Origin: JBGTCY01 sp041748615
GTDB lineage: Bacteria > Bacteroidota > Bacteroidia > Chitinophagales > CAIOSU01
Assembly: GCA_041748615.1 (NCBI GenBank)
Contig: JBGTCY010000007.1
Span: forward strand, 1 to 29,113
Direction of reading: 5' to 3'
Length of the DNA: 29,113 nucleotides
A program made the translations under genes and the position numbers. Shown here piece by piece: positions 6,841 to 13,122 of the stretch. Numbering within the stretch: the first letter of the stretch is position 1; each line of letters starts with the position of its first letter. The notes beneath the pieces were generated by a model. It worked only from the letters and a program-made list of their open reading frames with translations. It was not told the DNA's origin and searched no databases.

Positions 6841-8028
6841 TCAATACCTCGCCATACTCGTATCCACCTCGGCTGCCCAGGCGAGGATGCCGCCTTTGAG
6901 GTTGTAGAGGTTGTCGAAGCCGAATTTGTCTTCGAGGGCTTTGATGGCGTTGGCGCTGCGCTGTCCGCTGCGGCAGTGGATGACGACTTTTTTGTCGCGG
7001 GCGATTTTGTCTTTTTCGCTGAGGATGCTGCCTAGCGGGATGAGTTCGCCATTGAGGTGGGCGATTTCGTATTCGTATTGCTCGCGGCAGTCAATGAGTT
7101 GGATGTCTTCGTTGCTGTCGAGCATTTGCTTGAGTTGTTGTACGGTGATTTCTTTCACGGCTTGTTGCATTTTTTGGTGAGCGGATGTTTGCTGCGGGAT
7201 GCCGCAGAATTGTTCGTAGTCAATGAGTTTGGTAATGGTGGGGTTTTTCCCGTTGAGGGGGTTGCTGTCGTCTTTGCGGAATTTGAAGGTACGCGTGTGG
7301 AAGGTGAGCGCATCGAGGGCGAACATCCTGCCTACGAGGGGGTCGCCCAATCCGGTGATGACTTTGATGGTTTCGTTGGCTTGCAGGCTGCCGATGATGC
7401 CGGGGAGCACGCCCAGCACTCCGCCTTCCGCGCAACTGGGTACGAGACCGGGCGGTGGCGGCTCGGGGTAGAGGTCGCGGTAGTTGGGTCCGAAGGTGCC
7501 ATCGGGGAATTGGTAGTTGAACACGGTGACCTGTCCATCGAAGCGGAAGATGGAGGCATAGACGTTGACTTTGCCGAGGAGCACGCAGGCGTCATTGACG
7601 AGGTAGCGCGTGGGGAAGTTGTCGGTGCCATCGCAGACGATGTCCCAGTCTTTGAAAATGTCGAGTGCGTTGTGGGAGTTGAGGTGGGTATTGTAGGTGG
7701 TAATGTTGATGAAGGGGTTGAGGCTGGCGAGGCGCTCTTTGGCGGCTTCGACCTTGGGGCGACCGACATCGCTCATGCCGAAGAGCACCTGCCGCTGCAG
7801 GTTGCTGGCGTCCACCACATCGAAATCAACAATACCGATGTTACCCACCCCCGCAGCCGCGAGATAAAGCAGCGAAGGACTGCCCAGCCCGCCCGACCCG
7901 ATGACGAGCACGCGCGCGTTTTTCAGTTTGCGCTGTCCTTCAATATTAAATTCGGGTATAATGAGGTGGCGGCTGTAGCGCTCGAGTTCTTCTTTGGAGA
8001 AAGTGGTTTGTGGTTGTCCGTTGTTCAT
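6841..8028 (-). CDS. moeZ: MoeZ-like E1 activating enzyme: ThiF/MoeB domain plus rhodanese
   Basis: The 395-residue enzyme would adenylate the C-terminal glycine of the neighbouring sulfur carrier and then sulfurate it to the thiocarboxylate. The ThiF/MoeB domain (about 10-275) has the ATP site GSGGLG (45-50), DGTDNFPTR (133-141) and Cys199 in PSCAEGGVLG. A rhodanese domain (about 290-390) carries the persulfide cysteine Cys352 in HCRSGQRS. The zinc CxxC of MoeB is replaced: the region reads GPNYRDLYPEPPPPG, which I remember as the MoeZ form, so this supports MoeZ over MoeB. It is the last gene of the cysM-mec-cysO-moeZ operon, 200 bp behind cysO; that gap holds the inverted repeat. Confidence 0.9.
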   Translation of the reverse strand: MNNGQPQTTFSKEELERYSRHLIIPEFNIEGQRKLKNARVLVIGSGGLGSPSLLYLAAAGVGNIGIVDFDVVDASNLQRQVLFGMSDVGRPKVEAAKERLASLNPFINITTYNTHLNSHNALDIFKDWDIVCDGTDNFPTRYLVNDACVLLGKVNVYASIFRFDGQVTVFNYQFPDGTFGPNYRDLYPEPPPPGLVPSCAEGGVLGVLPGIIGSLQANETIKVITGLGDPLVGRMFALDALTFHTRTFKFRKDDSNPLNGKNPTITKLIDYEQFCGIPQQTSAHQKMQQAVKEITVQQLKQMLDSNEDIQLIDCREQYEYEIAHLNGELIPLGSILSEKDKIARDKKVVIHCRSGQRSANAIKALEDKFGFDNLYNLKGGILAWAAEVDTSMARY

Positions 8029-8044
8029 GGTTAAATATTTAGTA

Positions 8045-8094
8045 GTAGCCTCACCCCCCGCCCCCCTCTCCTATGGGAGAGAGGGAGTCCGGGC
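8045..8094. repeat. Left arm of an inverted repeat pair (palindromic REP/MITE-like element)
   Basis: The arm runs AGCCTCACCCC, CCTCTCC, TATG, GGAGAG, GGGAGTCCGGGC and can itself fold (CTCTCC/GGAGAG). A second copy lies inverted at 8212-8255, so the two arms and the AT-rich 117 bp between them could form one large hairpin. Consensus between the arms is roughly AG(T/C)AGCCTCACCCC...CTCTCCTA...GGAGTCCG(G/A)GC. Similar 'CCTCTCC' palindromes are frequent intergenic repeats in Bacteroidota. Confidence 0.65.
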
Positions 8095-8211
8095 TGTTTG
8101 CCTTTGAAGGGGTTGAGATTGATTTTATTTTTTTTAAAAATTCATTTCTATTGCATTAAAATATTTCAATATTAAGTGATACACAATTTTATGCTCATTC
8201 AATGTGATACC

Positions 8212-8255
8212 GCTCGGACTCCCTCTGCTTAGGAGAGGGGTGGGGTGAGGCTGCT
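8212..8255. repeat. Right arm of the inverted repeat pair, overlapping the 3' end of cysO
   Basis: On the minus strand this arm reads AGCAGCCTCACCCCACCCC, TCTCC, TAAGCAGA, GGGAGTCCGAGC. It folds as CCCTCT/AGAGGG. It covers the last eight codons and the stop codon of the sulfur-carrier gene; the TAA lies in its loop (8229-8231). The repeat joins the gene one codon after the Gly-Gly codons (8259-8264). Confidence 0.65.
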
Positions 8256-8528
8256 GCTTCCCCCCGCTATAGCCGGCACAATACTCACCACACTGCCTTC
8301 AGCGATGGCGGTGTTGGTGTTGTCGAGATATTTGATGTCGTCTTCGCCAACGAATATTTTGATGAACGAACGGATTTCTCCGCCATCACCGTAAATGTGG
8401 TTTTGTAAACCGGGGTATTTGGCGGTCAGTTCGTTAATCGCTTCGCCTACAGTTTTGGCGGAGGTGGAAAATTTGTTGGTATTGTCCGTGAATTTTCTCA
8501 GCGGAGTGGGGATGATGATTTCAGCCAT
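8229..8528 (-). CDS. cysO: CysO/MoaD/ThiS-family sulfur-carrier protein with a 9-residue tail after Gly-Gly
   Basis: The ubiquitin-fold protein begins MAEIIIPTPLRKFTDN. It shows the MoaD/CysO features 'TVGEAINELTAKYPGL', 'GDGGEIRSFIKIFV', 'NTAIAEGSVVSIVPAIAGG'. In this family the chain ends at Gly-Gly, whose carboxylate is adenylated and turned into a thiocarboxylate. Here Gly89-Gly90 are followed by SSSLTPPLS and only then a stop. The tail is encoded by a palindromic repeat arm (8212-8255). As translated, the protein cannot be activated unless the tail is cut off. The neighbouring JAMM protease could do this, as QbsD does for the sulfur carrier QbsE. It lies 160 bp behind mec and 200 bp before moeZ. 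Confidence 0.88.
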   Translation of the reverse strand: MAEIIIPTPLRKFTDNTNKFSTSAKTVGEAINELTAKYPGLQNHIYGDGGEIRSFIKIFVGEDDIKYLDNTNTAIAEGSVVSIVPAIAGGSSSLTPPLS

Positions 8529-8638
8529 ATTAATTCAGTTTGCAGTTTTTAATAAATAGTAATTAATGAACCCTTTATAATTATTGAGCGATTACCATTC
8601 CCGAACTGTCCCATTTTTTCGGGAAGCAATACTCCATT

Positions 8639-8682
8639 CTTCGGGGGATTGCTTCGCTCGTTCCTCGCTCGCAATGACGGTT
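8639..8682. repeat. Interspersed 'ATTGCTTCGCTCG...CGCAATGACGG' repeat between mec and cysO
   Basis: The sequence includes GGGGGATTGCTTCGCTCG followed by TTCCTCGCTCGCAATGACGG. Read on the minus strand it begins CCGTCATTGCGAGCGAGG, the form in which this repeat is known to me from many unrelated bacterial genomes. ATTGC/GCAAT can pair at the ends. A smaller hairpin CCCGAA/TTCGGG precedes it at about 8608-8632. It lies in the operon spacer and codes for nothing. Confidence 0.6.
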
Positions 8683-8688
8683 AACATA

Positions 8689-9150
8689 TTAATTTACGCC
8701 TGTTTTTAATAAATCTTTCAAATTCAATTCTTCTTTTAAATGTACTTTTTCTTCCTCGAAGCGTCCCTGGTCGTTTAATCTCCATGAGCGGAAGTCAGCG
8801 GCTTTGGCTTTTTTCACCGAAACAATCACGTATGAGAAATAGGGCAACGCGCGGATGAGGTCGTGTTCCGAGGGTACTGCCGGATGTTCGGGGTGTGAGT
8901 GATACACACCGAGCAAGGTCAGTCCGTTGTTGTCGGCATATTCTTCGGCTTTCATGTAATCGAGCGGGGAAATTTCGAACCTGCGCTCGCGGTTTTCTTC
9001 TTTGGTGTTGTTCACCGGCTCGGCACGGGTAATCGTGCGCTTGCCGTTATCATCGCTGCCGTACATAAACCCGCAGCACTCGTGCGGATAGGTTTTCTGC
9101 GCATCGTCTTCAATGACCATTTTCACCGTATCTAAAATCGTGACTTCCAT
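8689..9150 (-). CDS. mec: JAMM/Mov34 metalloprotease, Mec-like (CysO-cysteine peptidase)
   Basis: The 153-residue protein is a single JAMM domain. The zinc site is complete: Glu24 in PHECCG, then YHSHPEHPAVPSEHD with His84, His86, Ser94 and Asp97. In the mycobacterial CysO pathway, Mec frees cysteine from the C-terminus of the CysO-cysteine adduct. Related JAMM proteases trim short peptides behind the Gly-Gly of sulfur carriers. Both roles are plausible here because the carrier next door has a tail. It follows cysM by only four bases. The short A-rich leader is typical of the phylum. Confidence 0.9.
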   Translation of the reverse strand: MEVTILDTVKMVIEDDAQKTYPHECCGFMYGSDDNGKRTITRAEPVNNTKEENRERRFEISPLDYMKAEEYADNNGLTLLGVYHSHPEHPAVPSEHDLIRALPYFSYVIVSVKKAKAADFRSWRLNDQGRFEEEKVHLKEELNLKDLLKTGVN

Positions 9151-9154
9151 GTGT

Positions 9155-10096
9155 TCAGTTTTCTTTGATTAATGCTTTTAAAACTTCCGGATAGTTGCTG
9201 CCGTGGTCGGGAAATACTGTAACAACAATTCCGCGTTCAAGTTCCCTTGCTACTTTCAGCGCTCCCGACAGCGCGCCTGCCGATGAAGGACTGAGCAGCA
9301 ACCCGTTTGTCTTTGCCACATCTTTAACCATCTGATAGGCTTCCTCTGTCGAAACTTCAAGGTTGCGGTCAGCCACCTTATCGTCAAAGAATGCCGGTAC
9401 TTTGGCGGTTTCGAGATGTTTCCATCCTTCTAATCCGTGCAAAGCCGAGTCTGGGTGTAAAGCTACGACTTCGATGTTTTCATTAAGTTCCTTGAGTTTG
9501 CGCGAAGTACCGATGAACGTGCCCGTGGTGCCGAGGGCGGCAACATAATGGGTGATTTGTTGATTGGTCTGCGAAAAAATTTCGTGGGCGGTGGTTTTGT
9601 AATGCGCCTGCCAGTTGTGGTGGTTGCCGTACTGGTCGGCATAAAAATATTTGTCGGGATATTCTAAAAAAAGTTCAAGCGCTTTGTCCTGCGCGCCATC
9701 AGTGGCTTCGAAACGGGAGGTATAAACGATGTTCACCCCAAAATAAGTGAGAGCGGCTTTCTTCTGCTCGGAAGCGTTTTCGGGCAGGCACAAGGTGACG
9801 GGAATGCCCAAAGCCGCGCCAATCGCGCCATACGCCACGCCCGTGTTGCCGCTGCTGGCGTCTAACAGATGTTTCTTTCCATCAAGATGCCCGACAAGAA
9901 TGGCTTCTTTGATAATGTTGAAAGCCGGACGCGCCTTCACGCTGCTGCCCAACTGGTTCCATTCGAGCTTGGCAAACACCTGCACCTCCGGATTGTCAAT
10001 GAACCCCTTGATAGGAAACAAAGGCGTGTTCCCGATAAAAGGCTCAATGGCTTCGAGGCGTTGGAGTAAGCCGGTATGTTTTTCTTTGATGAACAT
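9155..10096 (-). CDS. cysM: Cysteine synthase, CysM type (PLP-dependent)
   Basis: The 313-residue fold-type II PLP enzyme has the Schiff-base lysine Lys54 in GSSVKARPA, the substrate loop SSGNTGVAYG, the phosphate-binding GTTGT loop (in ALGTTGTFIGTSRKL) and the serine near the pyridine nitrogen in LSPSSAGALSG. The motif 'LEWNQLGSSVKARPA' is closer to the CysM group that uses CysO thiocarboxylate with O-phosphoserine or O-acetylserine than to CysK, and the operon partners agree; the acceptor cannot be told from sequence. It is the first structural gene behind the poly-cysteine leader. Its ATG lies 52 bp beyond the leader terminator. Confidence 0.9.
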   Translation of the reverse strand: MFIKEKHTGLLQRLEAIEPFIGNTPLFPIKGFIDNPEVQVFAKLEWNQLGSSVKARPAFNIIKEAILVGHLDGKKHLLDASSGNTGVAYGAIGAALGIPVTLCLPENASEQKKAALTYFGVNIVYTSRFEATDGAQDKALELFLEYPDKYFYADQYGNHHNWQAHYKTTAHEIFSQTNQQITHYVAALGTTGTFIGTSRKLKELNENIEVVALHPDSALHGLEGWKHLETAKVPAFFDDKVADRNLEVSTEEAYQMVKDVAKTNGLLLSPSSAGALSGALKVARELERGIVVTVFPDHGSNYPEVLKALIKEN

Positions 10097-10109
10097 GTTT
10101 TATTTTCTG

Positions 10110-10142
10110 AGACCTTATAGGTTTTTAAAACCTATAAGGTCT
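10110..10142. repeat. Near-perfect 33-bp palindrome in the cysM 5' leader
   Basis: AGACCTTATAGGTTTT and its exact complement AAAACCTATAAGGTCT flank a single T: 16 + 1 + 16 bases, which as RNA would be about a 14-bp stem. 'GACCTTATAGG' palindromes are a frequent Bacteroidota intergenic repeat. It lies between the leader terminator and the cysM start, 14 bp before the ATG, so it could also influence translation or mRNA stability of the operon. No U-run follows it. Confidence 0.75.
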
Positions 10143-10147
10143 TCAAC

Positions 10148-10178
10148 AAAAAAGCCCCACCATTTTTCGGGTGAGGCT
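10148..10178 (-). terminator. Rho-independent terminator (segments 3:4) in the cysteine-operon leader
   Basis: On the minus strand, AGCCTCACC (10178-10170) pairs over nine bases with GGTGGGGCT (10161-10153), with one G-U pair and an eight-base loop CGAAAAAT, followed at once by six T (10153-10148). It stands on the same strand as the cysM operon, 32 bases after the leader-peptide stop and upstream of the first gene. It would therefore stop transcription before the operon unless it is prevented from forming. Confidence 0.85.
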
Positions 10179-10280
10179 CGTTGTTTTTTCGAGTTAATTC
10201 GTCCGGTTTTTAATTACAGACAAACCCCACCTTTTCAGATGTACAACAGCAACAACAGCACAAAATCATGTCAGGTTTGT
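10153..10280 (-). promoter_or_regulatory. Cysteine transcription attenuator with four pairing segments
   Basis: Minus-strand segments in order: 1 = ACAAACC (10280-10274), 2 = GGTGGGGTTTGT (10231-10220), 3 = AGCCTCACC (10178-10170), 4 = GGTGGGGCT (10161-10153). Segment 1 pairs perfectly over seven bases with GGTTTGT of segment 2. Segment 2 (GGTGGGGTT) pairs over nine bases, wobbles included, with segment 3. Segment 3 pairs with segment 4 to make the terminator. Segments 2 and 4 share eight of nine bases, so they compete for segment 3. The six Cys codons lie between segments 1 and 2. A ribosome stalled there would cover segment 1 and free segment 2 to form the antiterminator; one that reaches the stop would cover much of segment 2 and let the terminator form. 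The pairings are read by eye; no energies were calculated. Confidence 0.8.
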
Positions 10281-10287
10281 TTAGCAT
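10210..10287 (-). CDS. Poly-cysteine leader peptide of the cysM operon
   Basis: A 25-codon frame from the ATG at 10287 to the TAA at 10210 reads MLNKPDMIL, six consecutive cysteines (codons 10-15), then TSEKVGFVCN. The Cys codons are TGC TGT TGT TGC TGT TGT (10260-10243). The seventh Cys is the last residue but one. The start lies five bases behind a TACTTTTG box, so the message is probably leaderless or nearly so; no ribosome-binding site fits in between. The peptide itself need have no function: its translation would report the supply of charged Cys-tRNA to the attenuator that follows. Poly-Cys leader frames controlling cysteine genes are described in mycobacteria; the classic analogues are the trp, his and leu leaders. 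I know of none described for Bacteroidota. Confidence 0.85.
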   Translation of the reverse strand: MLNKPDMILCCCCCCTSEKVGFVCN

Positions 10288-10292
10288 GATGG

Positions 10293-10323
10293 CAAAAGTA
10301 GATTAACATTGTTAAAAAAGCAA
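10293..10323 (-). promoter_or_regulatory. Promoter of the cysteine operon (TTG-N20-TACTTTTG)
   Basis: On the minus strand, TTG (10323-10321) is followed after exactly 20 bases by TACTTTTG (10300-10293). This matches the Bacteroidota primary-sigma arrangement, TTG near -33 and TAnnTTTG at -7. The expected start of transcription falls at or within a few bases of the leader-peptide ATG (10287). It is the best complete promoter in the window and lies in the divergent gap to the DUF2452 gene. Confidence 0.8.
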
Positions 10324-10355
10324 GTTTTCACAATTTTACCCTTAAATATATTTCT

Positions 10356-10805
10356 GTGGCAAAGAAAAATCCGGCTAAAAAAGTGGTGAATCCCATTGAC
10401 AAGGACAAAGTTGCCGTGAATCCTCACACCCTCCCTTATCCGCATACGGTTGGCAGCGCGGTGATTGCGCCCATTGACAAAAAGGGGTTGAAAGGCACTT
10501 CGCTTGCCACAATGGAGGAGCAGGCTGAAATGCAATTGAATCAAATCCGCGAGCAGTTGGAACTGTTGCTGAAACAGGCGAAAAATATCAAAGAGCGCGT
10601 TGCCTTTTCACAACAGGTTTATGAAGCCGACCTCAACTTTGTGCCGGTGGTTGGTGAGACCTATTATTTATATGAAAGAAAAGACAACACCCATGTCATC
10701 TCTATGATTGGTCCGTGGGAGTGGCGGGGCAACATGCCTTACAAGAAGTTTCTGGGCGCGGTGAAATTATTGGCTGACAGGACCTGGTATCCGGCAAATC
10801 CCTGA
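10356..10805 (+). CDS. DUF2452 domain protein
   Basis: The 149-residue protein begins at a GTG (MAKKNPAKKVVNPIDKDK). It carries the features I associate with DUF2452: 'NPHTLPYPHTVGSAVIAPID', a helix 'MEEQAEMQLNQIREQLELLLKQA', 'RVAFSQQVYEADLNFVPVVG', 'YYLYERKD' and 'SMIGPWEW'. It is soluble, with no signal peptide, and its function is not known. It is divergent from the cysteine operon with only 68 bp between starts, so the two promoters overlap. TATATTTC just before the GTG is a poor -7 box. A TGATATT/AATATCA hairpin (10826-10843) follows the gene, without a T-run. Confidence 0.8.
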   Translation: MAKKNPAKKVVNPIDKDKVAVNPHTLPYPHTVGSAVIAPIDKKGLKGTSLATMEEQAEMQLNQIREQLELLLKQAKNIKERVAFSQQVYEADLNFVPVVGETYYLYERKDNTHVISMIGPWEWRGNMPYKKFLGAVKLLADRTWYPANP

Positions 10806-10965
10806 ATTTGGCTCCACTCTTATTTTGATATTCTAAAATATCATACACTTTGGCGGTAAGGATTTGAAATCTTTTAAAACATCTTGAGGCTAAAGTCAGT
10901 ATAAAACATCTAACTTGGTTTTTTTCTAAATATTGAATCATTCTTCTATTTTAAATCCCTCTCAA

Positions 10966-11565
10966 ATGCACCCTCGTGTTTACCTGATTGCGTTATTCAT
11001 GGCGCTGAATATGATTATTTTCGGACAAACCGAAACAAGCGAAACCGAAAAAAATCCATTAGAAAATGGCACACTCGATGAGCAGTTTGAATATGTCATT
11101 GAAAAATCAAACCGCTACCAGGATTATAAAGTAGTTCGCCAGGCATGGCTGGAAAAACTGAGAGCAAGCGCGGCAGACTCGATGAAAGCGGTTCAAAAAG
11201 AATTGAAGTCCACACAGGAAACCGTAAAAACCCAACAAACGGAAATTAAAAATCTGAATTTTCGGCTTGAAAGTTTGAATGACAGCCTCTCCACGGTGAA
11301 CAACGAGAAAAACAGCATTGATTTTCTGGGTGCGCCTATGCATAAAAGCGCTTACAAAACCACGATGTGGAGCATTTTGGGATTGTTGCTCGCGCTCCTG
11401 TTATTTTTTATTTACAAATTTAAAAACAGCAATGTACTGACCGTGGAAGCGCAAAAAAACCTCGCGGAAGTTCAACTCGAATTTGAAAACTTCAAGAAAA
11501 ACGCGCGGGAAAAAGAACAAAAGCTGAAGCGCGAATTGCAGGACGAAATCAATAAACGGCTTTAA
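10966..11565 (+). CDS. Membrane-anchored coiled-coil protein of unknown function
   Basis: I start it at the ATG at 10966 (MHPRVYLIALFMALNMIIFG), which gives a clean signal peptide and about 199 residues; a longer reading would need a TTG at 10933. After the signal comes an acidic stretch, a helix 'YQDYKVVRQAWLEKLRASAADS', and a heptad-rich coiled coil 'VQKELKSTQETVKTQQTEI...LRFRLESLNDSL'-like region (about residues 75-120). One transmembrane span follows (TMWSILGLLLALLLFFIYKF), and a second charged coiled coil rich in Lys and Glu ends the protein. Such proteins occur widely in Bacteroidota, sometimes mislabelled as tRNA methyltransferase. No enzymatic motif is visible. Confidence 0.75.
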   Translation: MHPRVYLIALFMALNMIIFGQTETSETEKNPLENGTLDEQFEYVIEKSNRYQDYKVVRQAWLEKLRASAADSMKAVQKELKSTQETVKTQQTEIKNLNFRLESLNDSLSTVNNEKNSIDFLGAPMHKSAYKTTMWSILGLLLALLLFFIYKFKNSNVLTVEAQKNLAEVQLEFENFKKNAREKEQKLKRELQDEINKRL

Positions 11566-11679
11566 GCGTACCTCTAAAAATTCACTCTTTTTGATTGCAT
11601 CATCCCTCCTTCTCCAAATGAGAAGATGCTAAAAAAAATCAGAATCGCCCTTTAAAGCACATCGGCTGAACGGTCGCGA

Positions 11680-11687
11680 TATTTTTG
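11680..11687 (+). promoter_or_regulatory. TAnnTTTG -7 box for the esterase gene
   Basis: TATTTTTG matches the -7 consensus exactly, 28 bases before the ATG at 11716. No TTG is seen at the -33 distance. Confidence 0.45.
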
Positions 11688-11715
11688 TACATTTACTGTA
11701 TTAAAATATCCGAAC

Positions 11716-12891
11716 ATGAAAAAACTGATTGCATTTATCATCATTTCGCTTTTCGTTTCAGAAAAAAACTTCGCGCAGGATTTCACTTTCAATCTCCAGT
11801 ATGATGGAAAACAGCGTACGTTTTTTTTCCATTCTCCATGCGCAACGTATGATTGTACCGGCAAAAAAATCCCCCTGATTTTCGCTTTTCATGGATTGAC
11901 GGAAACCAATACCGCCATCAGAACTTATTCTGAATTCAACCAAATCGCTGATACTGCCGGCTTCGCGGTCATTTACGCGCAGGGATTGAACAACACCTGG
12001 AACGTAGGTTTTGGCGGAAGCACTGTTGGAGAAGATGACCTCGGTTTTACAGGAACGATGATTGACTTTGTGCTTGCCGGTTCGCATTGCACCGGCAACG
12101 ACTGTCCGGAGATTGATGAAAACCGGATTTATTCCTGCGGCATGAGCAATGGTGGTTTTTTCAGCTATTTATTAGCTTGCCAATTGAGCGACCGCATTGC
12201 CGCCATTGCATCCGTCACCGGCAGTATGACCACCCTGACGTATGATAATTGTAATCCGCAACGAGCGGTTCCTGTTTTTCAACTCCACGGAACTGCCGAC
12301 CCGATTGTTCCTTATGGCGGCAGCGCGATGAGCAGTTCAAAGTCCATTGATGATGTGTTAAACTATTGGGTCAATCACAATGGATGCAACTCCACTCCTT
12401 CCGTTTCAACTTTTCCTGATATTAATACTAATGATAACAGCACCGTTGAAAGTATTCGCTATGATAATTGTAATAACTCAACAGAAGTTTTACATTATAA
12501 AATACTGAATGGCGGACACACCTGGTCGGGAATGCCGAACCCCTACCCTGCCTTTATCACCGGAAGCACAAATTATGATATTCACGCCTCCAATGAAATG
12601 TGGTTGTTTTTTAAAAATCATTCACTCACCGGTGCGGCAACAACTCATCTTCCGGCAATCAATGAAAAGCAGGTAAAATATTATCCTAATCCTGTTTCCG
12701 ATATACTCATCATTGAATCAGATAAAAACGCTACCCTTCACATCAGTGACATCACAGGGAAAAAATTGATTGAAGAATTTTTGACTCCGGGCGTTAACCG
12801 GATAAATACAGCTCATTATAAACAAGGGGTTTATCTGCTCCATCTTCAATACCATTCAACCTCACAATATTTCAAAATCGTAAAAGGCTGA
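11716..12891 (+). CDS. Secreted PHB-depolymerase/LpqC-type esterase with type IX sorting domain
   Basis: The 391-residue alpha/beta hydrolase has a signal peptide (1-20, ending FAQ). The nucleophile is Ser144 in GMSNGG, the acid is probably Asp194 in HGTADPIVPY, and the histidine is His267 in NGGHTWSG. Cysteine pairs (CATYDC, CTGNDC, DNCNPQ, DNCNNS) fit an exported disulfide-bonded enzyme. The C-terminus (about 318-391), with VKYYPNPVSDILIIES, DITGKKL and GVYLLHLQY, is a T9SS type A sorting domain, so the enzyme should go to the cell surface or medium. Relatives hydrolyse poly-hydroxybutyrate, feruloyl or acetyl esters; the substrate here is unknown. A terminator follows at 12927. Confidence 0.9.
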   Translation: MKKLIAFIIISLFVSEKNFAQDFTFNLQYDGKQRTFFFHSPCATYDCTGKKIPLIFAFHGLTETNTAIRTYSEFNQIADTAGFAVIYAQGLNNTWNVGFGGSTVGEDDLGFTGTMIDFVLAGSHCTGNDCPEIDENRIYSCGMSNGGFFSYLLACQLSDRIAAIASVTGSMTTLTYDNCNPQRAVPVFQLHGTADPIVPYGGSAMSSSKSIDDVLNYWVNHNGCNSTPSVSTFPDINTNDNSTVESIRYDNCNNSTEVLHYKILNGGHTWSGMPNPYPAFITGSTNYDIHASNEMWLFFKNHSLTGAATTHLPAINEKQVKYYPNPVSDILIIESDKNATLHISDITGKKLIEEFLTPGVNRINTAHYKQGVYLLHLQYHSTSQYFKIVKG

Positions 12892-12898
12892 ATCTCTG

Positions 12899-12928
12899 CT
12901 GTCAGATATTAGACTTTAGATGTTAGAC
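12899..12928. repeat. Short 'ttagac/ttagat' quasi-repeat
   Basis: Units TGTCAGATATTAGAC, TTTAGATG and TTAGACA succeed each other with a 7-9 base period, directly after the esterase stop and before the terminator hairpin. Confidence 0.45.
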
Positions 12929-12948
12929 ACCTTGGGGGTGTTTTTTTT
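12927..12948 (+). terminator. Rho-independent terminator after the esterase gene
   Basis: ACACC (12927-12931) pairs with GGTGT (12937-12941) around a TTGGG loop, followed by eight T in total (12941-12948). It lies 36 bp behind the stop codon. Confidence 0.65.
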
Positions 12949-13122
12949 GGAAATGTTCCTTTTCTGATTTACGGAGTTTAAACATGAAACTAAATACCGG
13001 CATGTTTCAGACCACATTCGTCTGACAATGGTGAAATGAATCACATTATTTTTTTGATAGCGAGCATCGAACAATTATTCCCCTGAACATAATTCTGTGA
13101 TAGTTGTTTCAATGGGAATTAT

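Noticed and set aside
7057..8034. Long plus-strand open frame (325 codons) opposite moeZ
   Set aside because: It is the antisense of a well-supported MoeZ gene; the translation is low-complexity Val/Gly/Glu/Asp with no family pattern.
9747..10289. Plus-strand open frame across cysM and its leader
   Set aside because: Antisense to cysM and the attenuator; no homology or start context.
10210..10290. A metabolite riboswitch (SAM or cobalamin type) upstream of cysM
   Set aside because: None of the conserved riboswitch cores is visible; a Cys-run frame plus terminator explains the region.
10966..11565. tRNA (guanine-N1)-methyltransferase
   Set aside because: Some databases use this name for similar proteins, but there is only a signal peptide, coiled coils and one membrane span; no SPOUT methyltransferase motif.
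12980..13009. Inverted repeats AAACATG/CATGTTT and TGAAAC/GTTTCA as an operator for the photolyase gene
   Set aside because: The two pairings overlap and compete, the spacing to the start is over 110 bp, and nothing ties them to a regulator.
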